Assembly (NCBI GenBank): GCA_945861345.1
Contig: CAMATX010000025.1
Location: 1 to 32,722, forward strand
Direction of reading: 5' to 3'
DNA: 32,722 nucleotides
Source: Comamonas sp. lk
GTDB taxonomy: Bacteria > Pseudomonadota > Gammaproteobacteria > Burkholderiales > Burkholderiaceae_C
The notes under the pieces: model-generated
Told to the model about the DNA's origin: nothing
Databases searched by the model: none
Seen by the model: only the letters and a program-made list of their open reading frames with translations
Position numbers and translations under genes: made by a program
In this document: positions 11,962 to 19,580 of the stretch, one piece after another
How the letters are laid out: every line of letters begins with the position of its first letter
Position numbering within the stretch: position 1 is the first letter of the stretch

Positions 11962-12621
11962 ATGCAAATAATGACACGTTGGATGGCGGCGCTGCTGCTC
12001 GTTACTGGACCGGCCATGGCGATTGAAGAACCCGCCTTTGAGGTGGTGCGCAAAGAAGGTGCGATGGAAATCCGCAAGTACGCGCCTTTTATCGTCGCCC
12101 AAACCTGGGTGCAAGGTGATATGGACGAGGCCTCCAGCCGCGGCTTTCGCCTGATCGCCGACTACATTTTTGGCAACAACGTGGCCGTGGGCGAACGCAC
12201 GGCAGCCAAAATTGCCATGACGGCCCCCGTCACCATGGCCCCCGAAGCCGCATCCCAAAAGATTGCCATGACGGCCCCCGTCACCATGGCGCCGCAAGCT
12301 GCTGCCAGCGCCCCGGGGGCCGCCCAGCGCTGGCGGGTGCACTTTGTCATGCCACGCCAGTACACACTGGCCACCCTGCCCAAGCCCAACAACCAAGAGG
12401 TGCAACTTGAAGAAGTACCCGCCAAATGGTTTGCCGTCCTGCGCTATTCGGGCATGAACACCAACGCCCGGGTGCAGCAGCGCAACGAGGAGGCTGTCGC
12501 TTGGGTAGTGGCCCAAAAGCTCACGCCCTTGGGCCCGCCGCAGCTGGCCCGCTACGACCCACCCTGGACGCTGCCACCCTTTAGGCGCAACGAAGTCCTG
12601 GTCGAAATCGCTGCGCCTTGA
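11962..12621 (+). CDS. SOUL family heme-binding-like protein, exported
   Basis: The 219-residue product has a Sec signal peptide (hydrophobic core WMAALLLVTGPAMA, cleavage near residue 20) and a SOUL domain. It starts FEVVRKEGAMEIRKYAPFIV and contains the family motif IAMTAPVTM. SOUL proteins bind heme or related tetrapyrroles in some eukaryotic members; bacterial roles are not well defined. The IAMTAPVTM motif occurs twice, 17 residues apart, because of a 51-bp in-frame duplication (see repeat entry). Placement 3 nt behind dctM implies co-transcription with the TRAP transporter, but I see no functional link in the sequence. A second in-frame ATG at 11971 is an alternative start. Confidence 0.85.
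   Translation: MQIMTRWMAALLLVTGPAMAIEEPAFEVVRKEGAMEIRKYAPFIVAQTWVQGDMDEASSRGFRLIADYIFGNNVAVGERTAAKIAMTAPVTMAPEAASQKIAMTAPVTMAPQAAASAPGAAQRWRVHFVMPRQYTLATLPKPNNQEVQLEEVPAKWFAVLRYSGMNTNARVQQRNEEAVAWVVAQKLTPLGPPQLARYDPPWTLPPFRRNEVLVEIAAP
12211..12290 (+). repeat. 51-bp in-frame tandem duplication inside the SOUL gene
   Basis: A 29-bp identical segment occurs at 12211-12239 and 12262-12290, offset by exactly 51 bp (17 codons). Each copy encodes IAMTAPVTM plus a short A/P/Q-rich spacer, so the reading frame is kept. The near-perfect nucleotide identity, including silent positions, indicates a recent event or copy-number instability rather than ancient domain duplication. Confidence 0.9.
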
Positions 12622-12724
12622 CCGCTGCGCATAGTGCCAACGGGCGGCCAAGCAATGATTGGCCCGCATATTGCATAGACACCGGTAAGCGGCAAACATT
12701 GTGCGCCGCGCACTGGAGAGCACT

Positions 12725-13129
12725 ATGGCACAAAGCATCGAAATCCAAGGCATGGCCTGGGACGTCCGGGCCAATCCATTTGTTGGAAATAGTGGAGAGC
12801 GGCAGCGCCGGCGCGAACAACGCCTGCGACAACTCATTGCTGCGCTCCAAGCGGGCGCATTGGATGCCGCGCGCGTGAGCTTCAGCGCTTTGGTCAGCCA
12901 TGACGAGGAAATGGCGCACAACACCCACCTCACCCATGTCGGCGCCGCCTTGCAAAGCAGCAACCTCACGGTCGCATGGCGGCTGGCGCAACCCCTGCGA
13001 GCGCGCTATCCGGGGGCTTTTCACAACCCGGTGCCTGCCAAACCACCGGCCACCACATCGACGCCTAAGCAGCCCCTGCGTGCCTGGGTCGATGGGATGG
13101 CCGGGCGCATGTTTGACTACAGCGCCTAA
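12725..13129 (+). CDS. Hypothetical protein, 134 residues
   Basis: I do not recognise this protein. The ATG at 12725 follows a GGAGAG ribosome-binding site at 12715-12720, which is why I prefer it to the GTG at 12701. The product is soluble, with no signal peptide or membrane helix. Residues 20-60 are a highly charged, probably helical stretch (ERQRRREQRLRQLIAAL). A middle section resembles a short helical repeat (LDAARVSFSALVSHDEEM). After a Pro/Thr-rich linker near 105-115 there is a short C-terminal segment (AWVDGMAGRMFDYSA). A weak promoter-like pair (TTGCAT 12671-12676, AAACAT 12694-12699, 17-bp spacer) lies upstream. Codon use matches its neighbours, and the coding call rests on that and the ribosome-binding site. 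Confidence 0.65.
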   Translation: MAQSIEIQGMAWDVRANPFVGNSGERQRRREQRLRQLIAALQAGALDAARVSFSALVSHDEEMAHNTHLTHVGAALQSSNLTVAWRLAQPLRARYPGAFHNPVPAKPPATTSTPKQPLRAWVDGMAGRMFDYSA

Positions 13130-13303
13130 GCCGGCTTGGCCCCTCATACGAATAAATGCGGCGCCACGTCAATGAATAGTGCCGCAGCGCTGGCTGATCC
13201 ACCCGGGTGAGGCCTGCCTAAAATGGCAGCAGCGTGTTTGGCAAGCTTGCAAGGCTCCGGCGCCGCGTCTGCGGTCAGTTTGTTGAGGCAAAGGTGCAAA
13301 GTG

Positions 13304-13807
13304 ATGGGCGACATCCCGTTTTTTATTTACTTTCTGGTCCTGCTAGGCGCCTTGGTCATCCAAACTCCGGTGATCAGCGGGCCTTGGTTCTTTCTTTTGC
13401 GCGCTTTTTTCCCCAACTGGAAGTTTTTCCATGCTGTAGGCCATGTGCCGCATCTGTTTGTGCGCTTCTCGCCCAACCACGCTGATTGGTCCGATTGGAC
13501 GCACATTTACCCCCGCGAACTGCGCCGCCTCCAGCACCTGATCCACAACCCGCAAACGAATTTGGTGCTTACCCAGCAAAACCTGGTCGAGCATCTGGCC
13601 AACGACCTCAACCAATTGCCCGACGGCGCCGACGCCCGCAGCCTGGTCAGCTACGCTTTGGTGGCGCACTGGGTGCAGATTCTGGGGCGCACGCTAGCAC
13701 CCCAAGGCACCCACTGCCAGTTTGAAGTACGCATGGTGCTGCCAGGGCTGCACGGCCCGCTGGAGCAAGACACCATGGTCGTCTCGCCGGTGATGCCATG
13801 CCTTTGA
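13304..13807 (+). CDS. Single-pass membrane-anchored protein, partner of the HTTM-like gene
   Basis: The product from the ATG at 13304 is 167 residues. The frame is open further upstream to 13223, but that part lacks the hydrophobic start and has no ribosome-binding site. It opens with one transmembrane helix (residues 5-25, FFIYFLVLLGALVIQTPVI), followed by an aromatic-rich region (PNWKFFHAVGHVPHLFVRF, then HADWSDWTHIYPRE). The C-terminal domain is soluble and probably faces the periplasm. I do not recognise a named family. Small one-helix proteins with a Pro-Trp-Phe-rich motif are known as genomic partners of HTTM proteins, and this one resembles them only in outline. It overlaps the next gene by 10 nt, so the two are likely coupled. 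Confidence 0.72.
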   Translation: MGDIPFFIYFLVLLGALVIQTPVISGPWFFLLRAFFPNWKFFHAVGHVPHLFVRFSPNHADWSDWTHIYPRELRRLQHLIHNPQTNLVLTQQNLVEHLANDLNQLPDGADARSLVSYALVAHWVQILGRTLAPQGTHCQFEVRMVLPGLHGPLEQDTMVVSPVMPCL

Positions 13808-14589
13808 GTCTGGGCGCGCGCTGGCTAGAGTGGCTGCTCTGCCTGAGCCTGCTGATTCAAACCCTGGAGTACCTGCGCCTGCTGCCGGCGCTGGCCGACG
13901 ATGGCTATGCCCCCTGGCGCTTGCAGCGGGCCGACATTCCGCAAGCCTGGATCCGCCGCGGTCTGGATGTTTTGTTCACCCCGGCCGCTTTGCGCGCGCA
14001 GTTGCTGCTGCGCCTGGTGGTTTTGGCGCTCATTGCCCTGCAAGGCAGTAGCCTGGGTCTGGTCATGTTTTTGTTTATCAGTCATCTGCTGGTGCTGATC
14101 CGCTGGCGCGGCGCCTTCAATGGTGGCAGCGACTTTATGACGCTGGTGGCGCTGACCGGCTTGCTCATCGTGCACAGCGTGGCGCTGGCGGGCAACCCTG
14201 CCCTGGGCTGGCGCGCCGGGATGTGGTACGTGGGCCTGCAGTCCATCACCTCCTACTTTGTATCGGGCTGGGTCAAGCTATTGCAGCCGCAATGGCGCAG
14301 CGGCAAAGCGATGCCGATTTTTTTGGAATGTGCGGTTTACGGGCCGTTAGCGGCTGGTCATGTCTTACGTCACCCGCTGCTGGGACGCCTGGGCGCCTGG
14401 GCCTTTATAGTGTGGGAGTGCTGCTCTCCGCTGGCGCTGTGGCATCCGCTGGCGGCATGGGCGTTTTGTGCGGTGGCGCTGGTGTTTCATTTCTTGGTAT
14501 TTTGGTTCTTTGGACTGAACCGGTTTTTCTGGGCCTGGTTGGCCAGCTTTCCGGCCATACTGGCATGCTCGGCACAAGGCATTTTTTAA
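13798..14589 (+). CDS. Polytopic membrane protein, HTTM-like
   Basis: The 263-residue product has about six to seven hydrophobic segments and is mostly membrane embedded. Features recalling the HTTM family (horizontally transferred transmembrane domain, related to the membrane part of vitamin-K-dependent gamma-carboxylase) are a short N-terminal helix, GGSDFMTLVALTGLL near 109, YFVSGWVKLL near 153 and WRSGKAMPIF near 166. The soluble carboxylase part is absent, as in most bacterial HTTM proteins, whose activity is not established. It overlaps the upstream single-pass gene by 10 nt and is followed after 10 nt by the SGNH-like gene. The family call is from motif memory; an unrelated integral membrane protein is possible. 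Confidence 0.68.
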   Translation: MPLSLGARWLEWLLCLSLLIQTLEYLRLLPALADDGYAPWRLQRADIPQAWIRRGLDVLFTPAALRAQLLLRLVVLALIALQGSSLGLVMFLFISHLLVLIRWRGAFNGGSDFMTLVALTGLLIVHSVALAGNPALGWRAGMWYVGLQSITSYFVSGWVKLLQPQWRSGKAMPIFLECAVYGPLAAGHVLRHPLLGRLGAWAFIVWECCSPLALWHPLAAWAFCAVALVFHFLVFWFFGLNRFFWAWLASFPAILACSAQGIF

Positions 14590-14599
14590 AGGACAGGCG

Positions 14600-15025
14600 A
14601 TGTTGGAGTGTTTGATCGTTGGAGACGGGATCGCCGCAGGCCTGGCCGAGCGGCGCCCCGAGTGCAAAACCTATAGCCAAGAAGGCCTCAGTTCGCAAAA
14701 GTGGAACAAGGAGTTCATGAAAAAAACGCCGCTCGTGGCCAAGCGGGTGATCATCAGCCTGGGCTCGCATGACCATTTTTATATCTACACCGAGACCGAG
14801 CTGCGCATCCTGCGCAAGCTGACCGAGGCGGACAAGGTGTACTGGATTTTGCCGGCCGGCAATGAGCCCAAGTTCCAGTTGGACGTGAGCCGCACCCAAA
14901 ACATCATCCGGCGCATCGCCGCCGATTACGACGACGTGGTGCTTCCGATCAGCCGCGTCGAGGAAGACGGCATCAACCCGAACGCCAACGGCTACAAAAT
15001 GCTGGCCGAACGCATCAAGAAGTAG
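14600..15025 (+). CDS. Small SGNH/GDSL-fold protein with substituted catalytic residues
   Basis: The 141-residue product follows the layout of small SGNH hydrolases. Block I near residues 6-13 is IVGDGIAAGL, where active enzymes have GDS. Block III near 53-58 is ISLGSHDH, where the family has GxND. Block V near 122 is DGINPNANGYKML, where the family has DGxHP. So Ser is replaced by Gly, Asn by His and His by Asn, and a conventional Ser-Asp-His triad cannot form. No signal peptide is visible, so the protein should be cytoplasmic. The start has a purine-rich AAGGACAGG upstream. The last 11 nt overlap the 3' end of the convergent sulfatase gene. It is likely non-hydrolytic or mechanistically different. 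Confidence 0.75.
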   Translation: MLECLIVGDGIAAGLAERRPECKTYSQEGLSSQKWNKEFMKKTPLVAKRVIISLGSHDHFYIYTETELRILRKLTEADKVYWILPAGNEPKFQLDVSRTQNIIRRIAADYDDVVLPISRVEEDGINPNANGYKMLAERIKK

Positions 15026-16838
15026 CCCGGCCCCTGGTGCGGCGTCGCACCCTTCGCCACCACAGCCAGGCCGCCAGCAGCAAACCCAGCCCTAGCCACA
15101 GCGGCCAGGCCGCACGCAGCTTGGGCAGCAGGTAGTGGTGTACGGCGTAGTGCAAACCCGCTTTTTGCAAATCAAAGCCCTCGGGCACGGGCAAGACGCC
15201 ATTGTCTTTGGCGTACTGCGCGTAGTCGGCCTGCATGGCGGCAAACACAGTGGCCTGGCTCTGGCGCAGGTCCTGCGTTTCGCCCGGGTCGGTGCGCAGA
15301 TGAAACAAGCGCCACTGACCGTCGCCCAGCGGGGCAATATTCTTGACCAGCTTGTAATCGCCCTTGAACAGGGCTGCGCTGCCGGACAACTCGTAGCCCA
15401 GCACCTCGTCCGGGCGGCGTACGCTGCTCGCCTGGCCCGTCATCAACGCTAGCAAACTATGACCGCTCAAGGCCTGCACGCTGCGCCCGCCGTAGCGCCC
15501 ATCATGCGCTGGGATGCCTACCACCTCAAGCAGCGTGGGAACAATGTCGTTGACGTGCGTGAGCGCTGGGGCCACAGCCCCCGGTCGGGCGCCGGGCACG
15601 CCAGCGATGATCAATGGCACACGCAAGCCGCCTTCCGAGGCAAAGTATTTGTAGCCACTTAAGGGCCCCACGGTGGCGCTGGCCCAGGACGGACCGTTGG
15701 CCGAGAACGTGCCTTTGCCGCCCAGGGGGTCGGCGTTCACGTCGTAATTCATGCGTACCCAGGCGTTGGCGCTGGGAATGTTGAAGGGGTCGGCCGGGTC
15801 CGATCCGTTGTCTGACAAAAAGACAAACACGGTGTTGTCCAACTGCCCGATCTCCCGCAGATGCGCCACCAGGCGGCCGATTTGCGCATCCATGGCCTCG
15901 GCCATGCCGGCGTAGACCTCCATGCGCCGGGCCTGGAGCTGGCGCTGTTGCGGGCTCAGGCGCTCCCAGGGCACGGTGCTGGCCACTTCGCCCATGGGCA
16001 CGTCGGCCGGTAACACGCCGCTGCGGATGGCGCCTTCGCGGCGCGCCTGGCGCAACGCGCCCCAGCCCTGGTCGTAGCGGCCCCGGTACTTGGCTACGTA
16101 GTCAGCCGGCGCCTGGATGGGAATGTGGTTAGCCTGAAAACCGATGTAAGCCATAAATGGCTTGCCGTCGCCGCGCTGGGCGTCGATGTACTCCAGGGCC
16201 TTGTCCACAAAAAAGCGCGAGGAATAAAAATCTGCCGGCAAAGTGGCCGGCTTGTCCTGCGAAAACCAGTAGGTCTTGTCGTACAGCATCATGTACGGAC
16301 GGTCTTCCCAGTTATCGGTGCCGCTGTCGGCCTGGATAAAGGAGCGTTCAAAGCCGCGCTGCCCAGGCAGGTTCTCGGGCGTTTTGCCGACATGCCATTT
16401 TCCGGTGATGTAGGTGTGGTAGCCCTGGTCGCGCAGCAAGGTGGCCAGCGTCACGGTATCCGGGGCCAGGACGCCTTGGTAACCGGGGCGACCTTCGTGC
16501 TCCGGGGGCATGGTCTCGGGCATATTGCCCACGCCATTGCGGTGGTGATCCACGCCGGTGAGCAGCATGGCCCGCGTGGGCGAGCAGGTGGCAGCGACAT
16601 GGAAGTTGGAAAAGCGCGTGCCCCGGCGGGCCAATGCGTCCAGGTGCGGCGTGGCGATTTCGCTGCCAAAAGCACCCACGTCACTAAAGCCCCAATCGTC
16701 GGCCACCAAGATCACCACATTGGGGCGCGCTGTGCTGGCCGCGCCGGCTCGTGCTGCGCTGCTCGCTGATTGCGCCAGCGGGGCGGCGCCCAGCAAGGTG
16801 GCGGCACACAGGGCCGACATTCGGTACCAACTACCCAT
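15015..16838 (-). CDS. Arylsulfatase (type I sulfatase), exported, with C-terminal membrane anchor
   Basis: Type I sulfatases cleave sulfate esters using a formylglycine made from Cys or Ser. From the ATG at 16836-16838 the product is 607 residues. The first 24 or so form a Sec signal peptide (MSALCAATLLGAAPLAQSA). Metal ligands D47-D48 lie in LVADDWGFSDVG, and the sulfatase signature C85-S-P-T-R89 is in TCSPTRAMLLTG. GKWHVG (near 146) and FLSDNGSD carry further active-site residues. After the catalytic domain there is a hydrophobic helix (WPLWLGLGLLLAAWLWW) and an Arg-rich tail, suggesting an inner-membrane anchor with the enzyme in the periplasm. No formylglycine-generating enzyme or carrier for the substrate is in the window. 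The longer frame to 16877 lacks a ribosome-binding site. Confidence 0.93.
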   Translation of the reverse strand: MGSWYRMSALCAATLLGAAPLAQSASSAARAGAASTARPNVVILVADDWGFSDVGAFGSEIATPHLDALARRGTRFSNFHVAATCSPTRAMLLTGVDHHRNGVGNMPETMPPEHEGRPGYQGVLAPDTVTLATLLRDQGYHTYITGKWHVGKTPENLPGQRGFERSFIQADSGTDNWEDRPYMMLYDKTYWFSQDKPATLPADFYSSRFFVDKALEYIDAQRGDGKPFMAYIGFQANHIPIQAPADYVAKYRGRYDQGWGALRQARREGAIRSGVLPADVPMGEVASTVPWERLSPQQRQLQARRMEVYAGMAEAMDAQIGRLVAHLREIGQLDNTVFVFLSDNGSDPADPFNIPSANAWVRMNYDVNADPLGGKGTFSANGPSWASATVGPLSGYKYFASEGGLRVPLIIAGVPGARPGAVAPALTHVNDIVPTLLEVVGIPAHDGRYGGRSVQALSGHSLLALMTGQASSVRRPDEVLGYELSGSAALFKGDYKLVKNIAPLGDGQWRLFHLRTDPGETQDLRQSQATVFAAMQADYAQYAKDNGVLPVPEGFDLQKAGLHYAVHHYLLPKLRAAWPLWLGLGLLLAAWLWWRRVRRRTRGRATS

Positions 16839-16844
16839 CGCTGA

Positions 16845-16850
16845 CTCCTT
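16845..16850 (-). promoter_or_regulatory. Ribosome-binding site of the sulfatase gene
   Basis: The minus strand reads AAGGAG, then TCAGCG, then ATG at 16838. This near-perfect Shine-Dalgarno six bases upstream decides the start codon against the in-frame starts further upstream. Confidence 0.8.
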
Positions 16851-16994
16851 CAAACTGCCGCTGGCCATGGCGCGCATTGTCCGCGATGGGTCGACCAGAC
16901 CCGCCTACGACGCCGGCCACAAGCCCACAGACCGAAGAAAGGCCTGCATGTCAGCATAGATTTTCTCTAGGGCCACGGCCCCGCTTATCCCGCA

Positions 16995-17501
16995 ATGACC
17001 GATTTAGTAAAACTTCTTCGCATGGCGCACCCGATGCTGCGGATCGCCCTCGTGTTTGCCGCATTCCATGGGGCCCCAGCGCAGGCCGATGCGCGGTACC
17101 GCGCTGCCCAATCCGCGCAAGCGCAGGCGCAGTACCAATGGGCACTGCGCTTGGAGGAAGGCGCAGGCGCCTGCCCAAACCCAGCCCTGGCTATGCAGTG
17201 GTATGCACGCGCTGCAGCCAAGGGCCATGCTGCAGCGCAGAATAACTTGGGCGCCCTGTATTCTGAGCAAAAAAAATTCAAACAGGCTTTGCACTGGTAC
17301 CAATTGGCAGCGAAGAAGGGCAATTCCAATGCGCAATTTAACCTTGCACTCATGTTTGAGGTGGGGCGCGGCGTGCCCAAAGACCAAGAAAAGGCGCAAT
17401 ATTGGTACACACTGGCCGCTGCACAGGGCCACTGGAATGCCCAATACAACCTAGCTAGGCTGTTTGACGACGATTTGCCACCCCTGCCCTCGGCTCCATG
17501 A
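16995..17501 (+). CDS. Sel1-like repeat protein, exported
   Basis: The 168-residue product has a signal-peptide-like start (hydrophobic LRIALVFAAFHGAPAQA, residues 15-31) and then three to four Sel1-like repeats of about 36 residues. The repeat pattern is AxxxLGxxYxxGxGVxxDxxxAxxWYxxAAxxGxxxAQ, seen in AQNNLGALYSEQKKFKQALH and AQFNLALMFEVGRGVPKD. Such alpha-solenoids are protein-interaction scaffolds, here most likely periplasmic. Starts at 17022 or 17034 would shorten the n-region and are equally plausible. It is divergent from the sulfatase across 156 nt and transcribed toward the NHL operon, but 294 nt separate it from that operon, so it is probably a separate unit. Confidence 0.82.
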   Translation: MTDLVKLLRMAHPMLRIALVFAAFHGAPAQADARYRAAQSAQAQAQYQWALRLEEGAGACPNPALAMQWYARAAAKGHAAAQNNLGALYSEQKKFKQALHWYQLAAKKGNSNAQFNLALMFEVGRGVPKDQEKAQYWYTLAAAQGHWNAQYNLARLFDDDLPPLPSAP

Positions 17502-17795
17502 AAAATGGATTCCCAGCGCGGACCTGGTGACTGGTGACGTAATTCCAATGGCCCGAGGATGCGGGGCACCTGGGCAGGTGGAAATTCCCCCAAATTCGGC
17601 ATGAATATTGCTTTAAAACAATGGTGATGTGACGAGATTACCGCCTTAAGCGGGGTTTACGCCTCTCAGGGTGTCAACTTTTCGCTTTCCGAAAATGGGT
17701 AGCATGGCCGCGCTAGGACTGCGCCTGTGCGCTCGGCGGCAAATGGTTGCCGCGTCACATTGAAGCGTATTGAGTGAAATTCTTTGGGGCTAATC
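17502..17795. other. Intergenic region upstream of the NHL-lipoprotein operon
   Basis: No credible gene is seen in these 294 bases. Three short inverted repeats are present: CACCT/AGGTG with a 4-nt loop at 17567-17580, CCGC/GCGG at 17641-17653, and TTTTCG/CGAAAA at 17679-17695. None is followed by a T-run, so none reads as an intrinsic terminator. The promoter of the downstream operon should be here, but no sigma-70 pair with good spacing stands out. Confidence 0.4.
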
Positions 17796-19574
17796 ATGTT
17801 GCGAACCACCCGCCATCCGGTCAGTTATTCGTCCAGCGCGAGAAATGGATACGTCTGGGGGCTGGTAGCGGCCCTGACACTGCTCCTTGGCGCCTGTGGC
17901 GGAGGAAAGAGTGACGCTCCCGCAGCGCCGGGACCGGCACAAATTAGCGTGAGCGTTACCGGCCTGTTGCCGGGGAAAACCGTGGTCCTCAAAAATGGTA
18001 CCGAGACTTTGACCTTCTCCGACAATGCCACGAAGTCTTTCCCCACGGCGGTGACCTTGAATTCGGCGTTGGCCGTGTCCATTACGACGCAGCCTGATGT
18101 GGGCCAAACCTGCGCCCTGCCTACCCCCAACCCCACAGTCAATGCAGCACCGTTTACCGTAAACCTGGTGTGTACACGAAATCCCTACACTCTCTCAGGC
18201 ATCGTGTATGGCCTGGTCAGCGGGCAATCGCTGCAGCTGGTCAATACTGCAGGGACTACGGTACAGACCACCTCGCCTGATAGCAGCGGAAAGTTCAGCT
18301 TCAACACTTTGTGGGGCGATAGCTATTCGGTCACCGTTTTGGCGCAACCGAGCCGTCAACTTTGCTCCGTGAAAAATGGAGCTGGCTCCATTGCGAGCAA
18401 TCTTTCCAACTTGGAGATTCGCTGCATAGGCCAAGTGTGGAACCTCTATACCGTCGCAGGCAGCGCAGACAAAGCTTACAGCGCCGACACTGCGGCGACT
18501 GTGAGCGCATCGTTTTACGCCCCACAAGGCTTGGCCTTTGACGGCACAAACGACGCGGTCCTCGTGGCGGACACCAATTCTGGCGCGATCCGCAAATTGG
18601 CTAAAGACTTTGTGGTGCCCAATAAACCAGCGACTACCAGCACCCTGGTCGGCAAAACATTTCTCAATGGCTTTTTAAACGCCCTCAATGTCCCTGTAAC
18701 CGACCCGAGCGGAGCGACTTACAGCCGATTCAATGGGCCGGTAGGCGTTGCGGTGGATACCTGGACGAATGCCAAAACCAACACCAAACAGGTTTACATC
18801 GCCGATACCCTGAACCATTTAATTCGCGTCGTCACCGTAGTCAATGACATCGTGACAAAAGTTGAAACCTTAGCGGGCAATGGGATTCCAGGGTACAAAG
18901 AGGACGCAATTGGAATGAATGCGCAATTTAACCGTCCGACCGGAATTGCCGTCGACTCCAAAGGCAATATCTATGTTGCGGATACGGGCAACCATGTAAT
19001 CCGCAAGATCACGCCAACCGGCGCAGTCACACTGTTTGCCGGAACTGCCGGTGTCAGTGGCGCAGGCAATATGGCGAGCGCCACCGATAAAGCAACATTT
19101 AATGCGCCTATGGGCGTTGCGATTGACAGTTTGGATAATGTGTACGTCGCCGATACCTTGAACTCCATTATTCGGAAAATCAGTGTGTCGAGCGGCGCAG
19201 TGACAAAAACCCAAACCTTGGCTGGGACGCCCGGCAAAGAAGGATTCCAGGACGGCAACGGCACTGCTGCCTCCTTTAGTCGCCCCACCGGGCTCGCTGT
19301 GGACAGTGGTTTTTACCTCTTTGTGGCAGATACACAAAACAACACCATCAGGCTACTCGACCAAACAGGCGAGGTCATCACTATTGCGGGCTCCGCAACC
19401 CAGCCCGCGGGAGCTATTGACGCCTATCCCAATTGCGTAGCGAAAACCTGCACTGTCAGCAGCGGCAGCTTTAATCGCCCCAGCGCAATCGCTGTCAATA
19501 AACTTGGTGATTTATTTGTGGCCGATACCGGGAATAATACGATACGCTATCTCACAAAGACCAATCCGAATTAA
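17796..19574 (+). CDS. NHL-repeat beta-propeller lipoprotein
   Basis: From the ATG at 17796 the product is 592 residues (a TTG at 17784 would add four). A lipobox LLLGAC puts the lipidated Cys at residue 34, followed by GGG and a flexible linker. Residues 50-215 hold two beta-rich, Cys-containing domains of a kind common in bacterial surface proteins (GLVSGQSLQLVNTAGTTVQ, then QPSRQLCSVKNGAG). Residues 225-592 contain six NHL repeats with the pattern FxxPxGxAVDxxGNxYVADTxNxxIRKI, for example FNRPTGIAVDSKGNIYVADT. Six repeats fit one closed six-bladed propeller, normally a protein- or ligand-binding platform. The next gene starts 6 nt after the stop. Outer-membrane location is likely because the residue after the lipid Cys is not Asp. 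Confidence 0.85.
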   Translation: MLRTTRHPVSYSSSARNGYVWGLVAALTLLLGACGGGKSDAPAAPGPAQISVSVTGLLPGKTVVLKNGTETLTFSDNATKSFPTAVTLNSALAVSITTQPDVGQTCALPTPNPTVNAAPFTVNLVCTRNPYTLSGIVYGLVSGQSLQLVNTAGTTVQTTSPDSSGKFSFNTLWGDSYSVTVLAQPSRQLCSVKNGAGSIASNLSNLEIRCIGQVWNLYTVAGSADKAYSADTAATVSASFYAPQGLAFDGTNDAVLVADTNSGAIRKLAKDFVVPNKPATTSTLVGKTFLNGFLNALNVPVTDPSGATYSRFNGPVGVAVDTWTNAKTNTKQVYIADTLNHLIRVVTVVNDIVTKVETLAGNGIPGYKEDAIGMNAQFNRPTGIAVDSKGNIYVADTGNHVIRKITPTGAVTLFAGTAGVSGAGNMASATDKATFNAPMGVAIDSLDNVYVADTLNSIIRKISVSSGAVTKTQTLAGTPGKEGFQDGNGTAASFSRPTGLAVDSGFYLFVADTQNNTIRLLDQTGEVITIAGSATQPAGAIDAYPNCVAKTCTVSSGSFNRPSAIAVNKLGDLFVADTGNNTIRYLTKTNPN

Positions 19575-19580
19575 TTCGTA

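Noticed and set aside
12701..12724. GTG start for the 134-residue hypothetical gene
   Set aside because: The GGAGAG site at 12715-12720 lies inside this extension and is correctly spaced for the ATG at 12725.
11731..12969. Long open frame (412 codons) on the minus strand
   Set aside because: It lies antisense to the end of dctM, the whole SOUL gene and the start of the hypothetical gene. It has no recognisable domain, and its composition is that of a reverse-frame shadow of GC-rich coding DNA.
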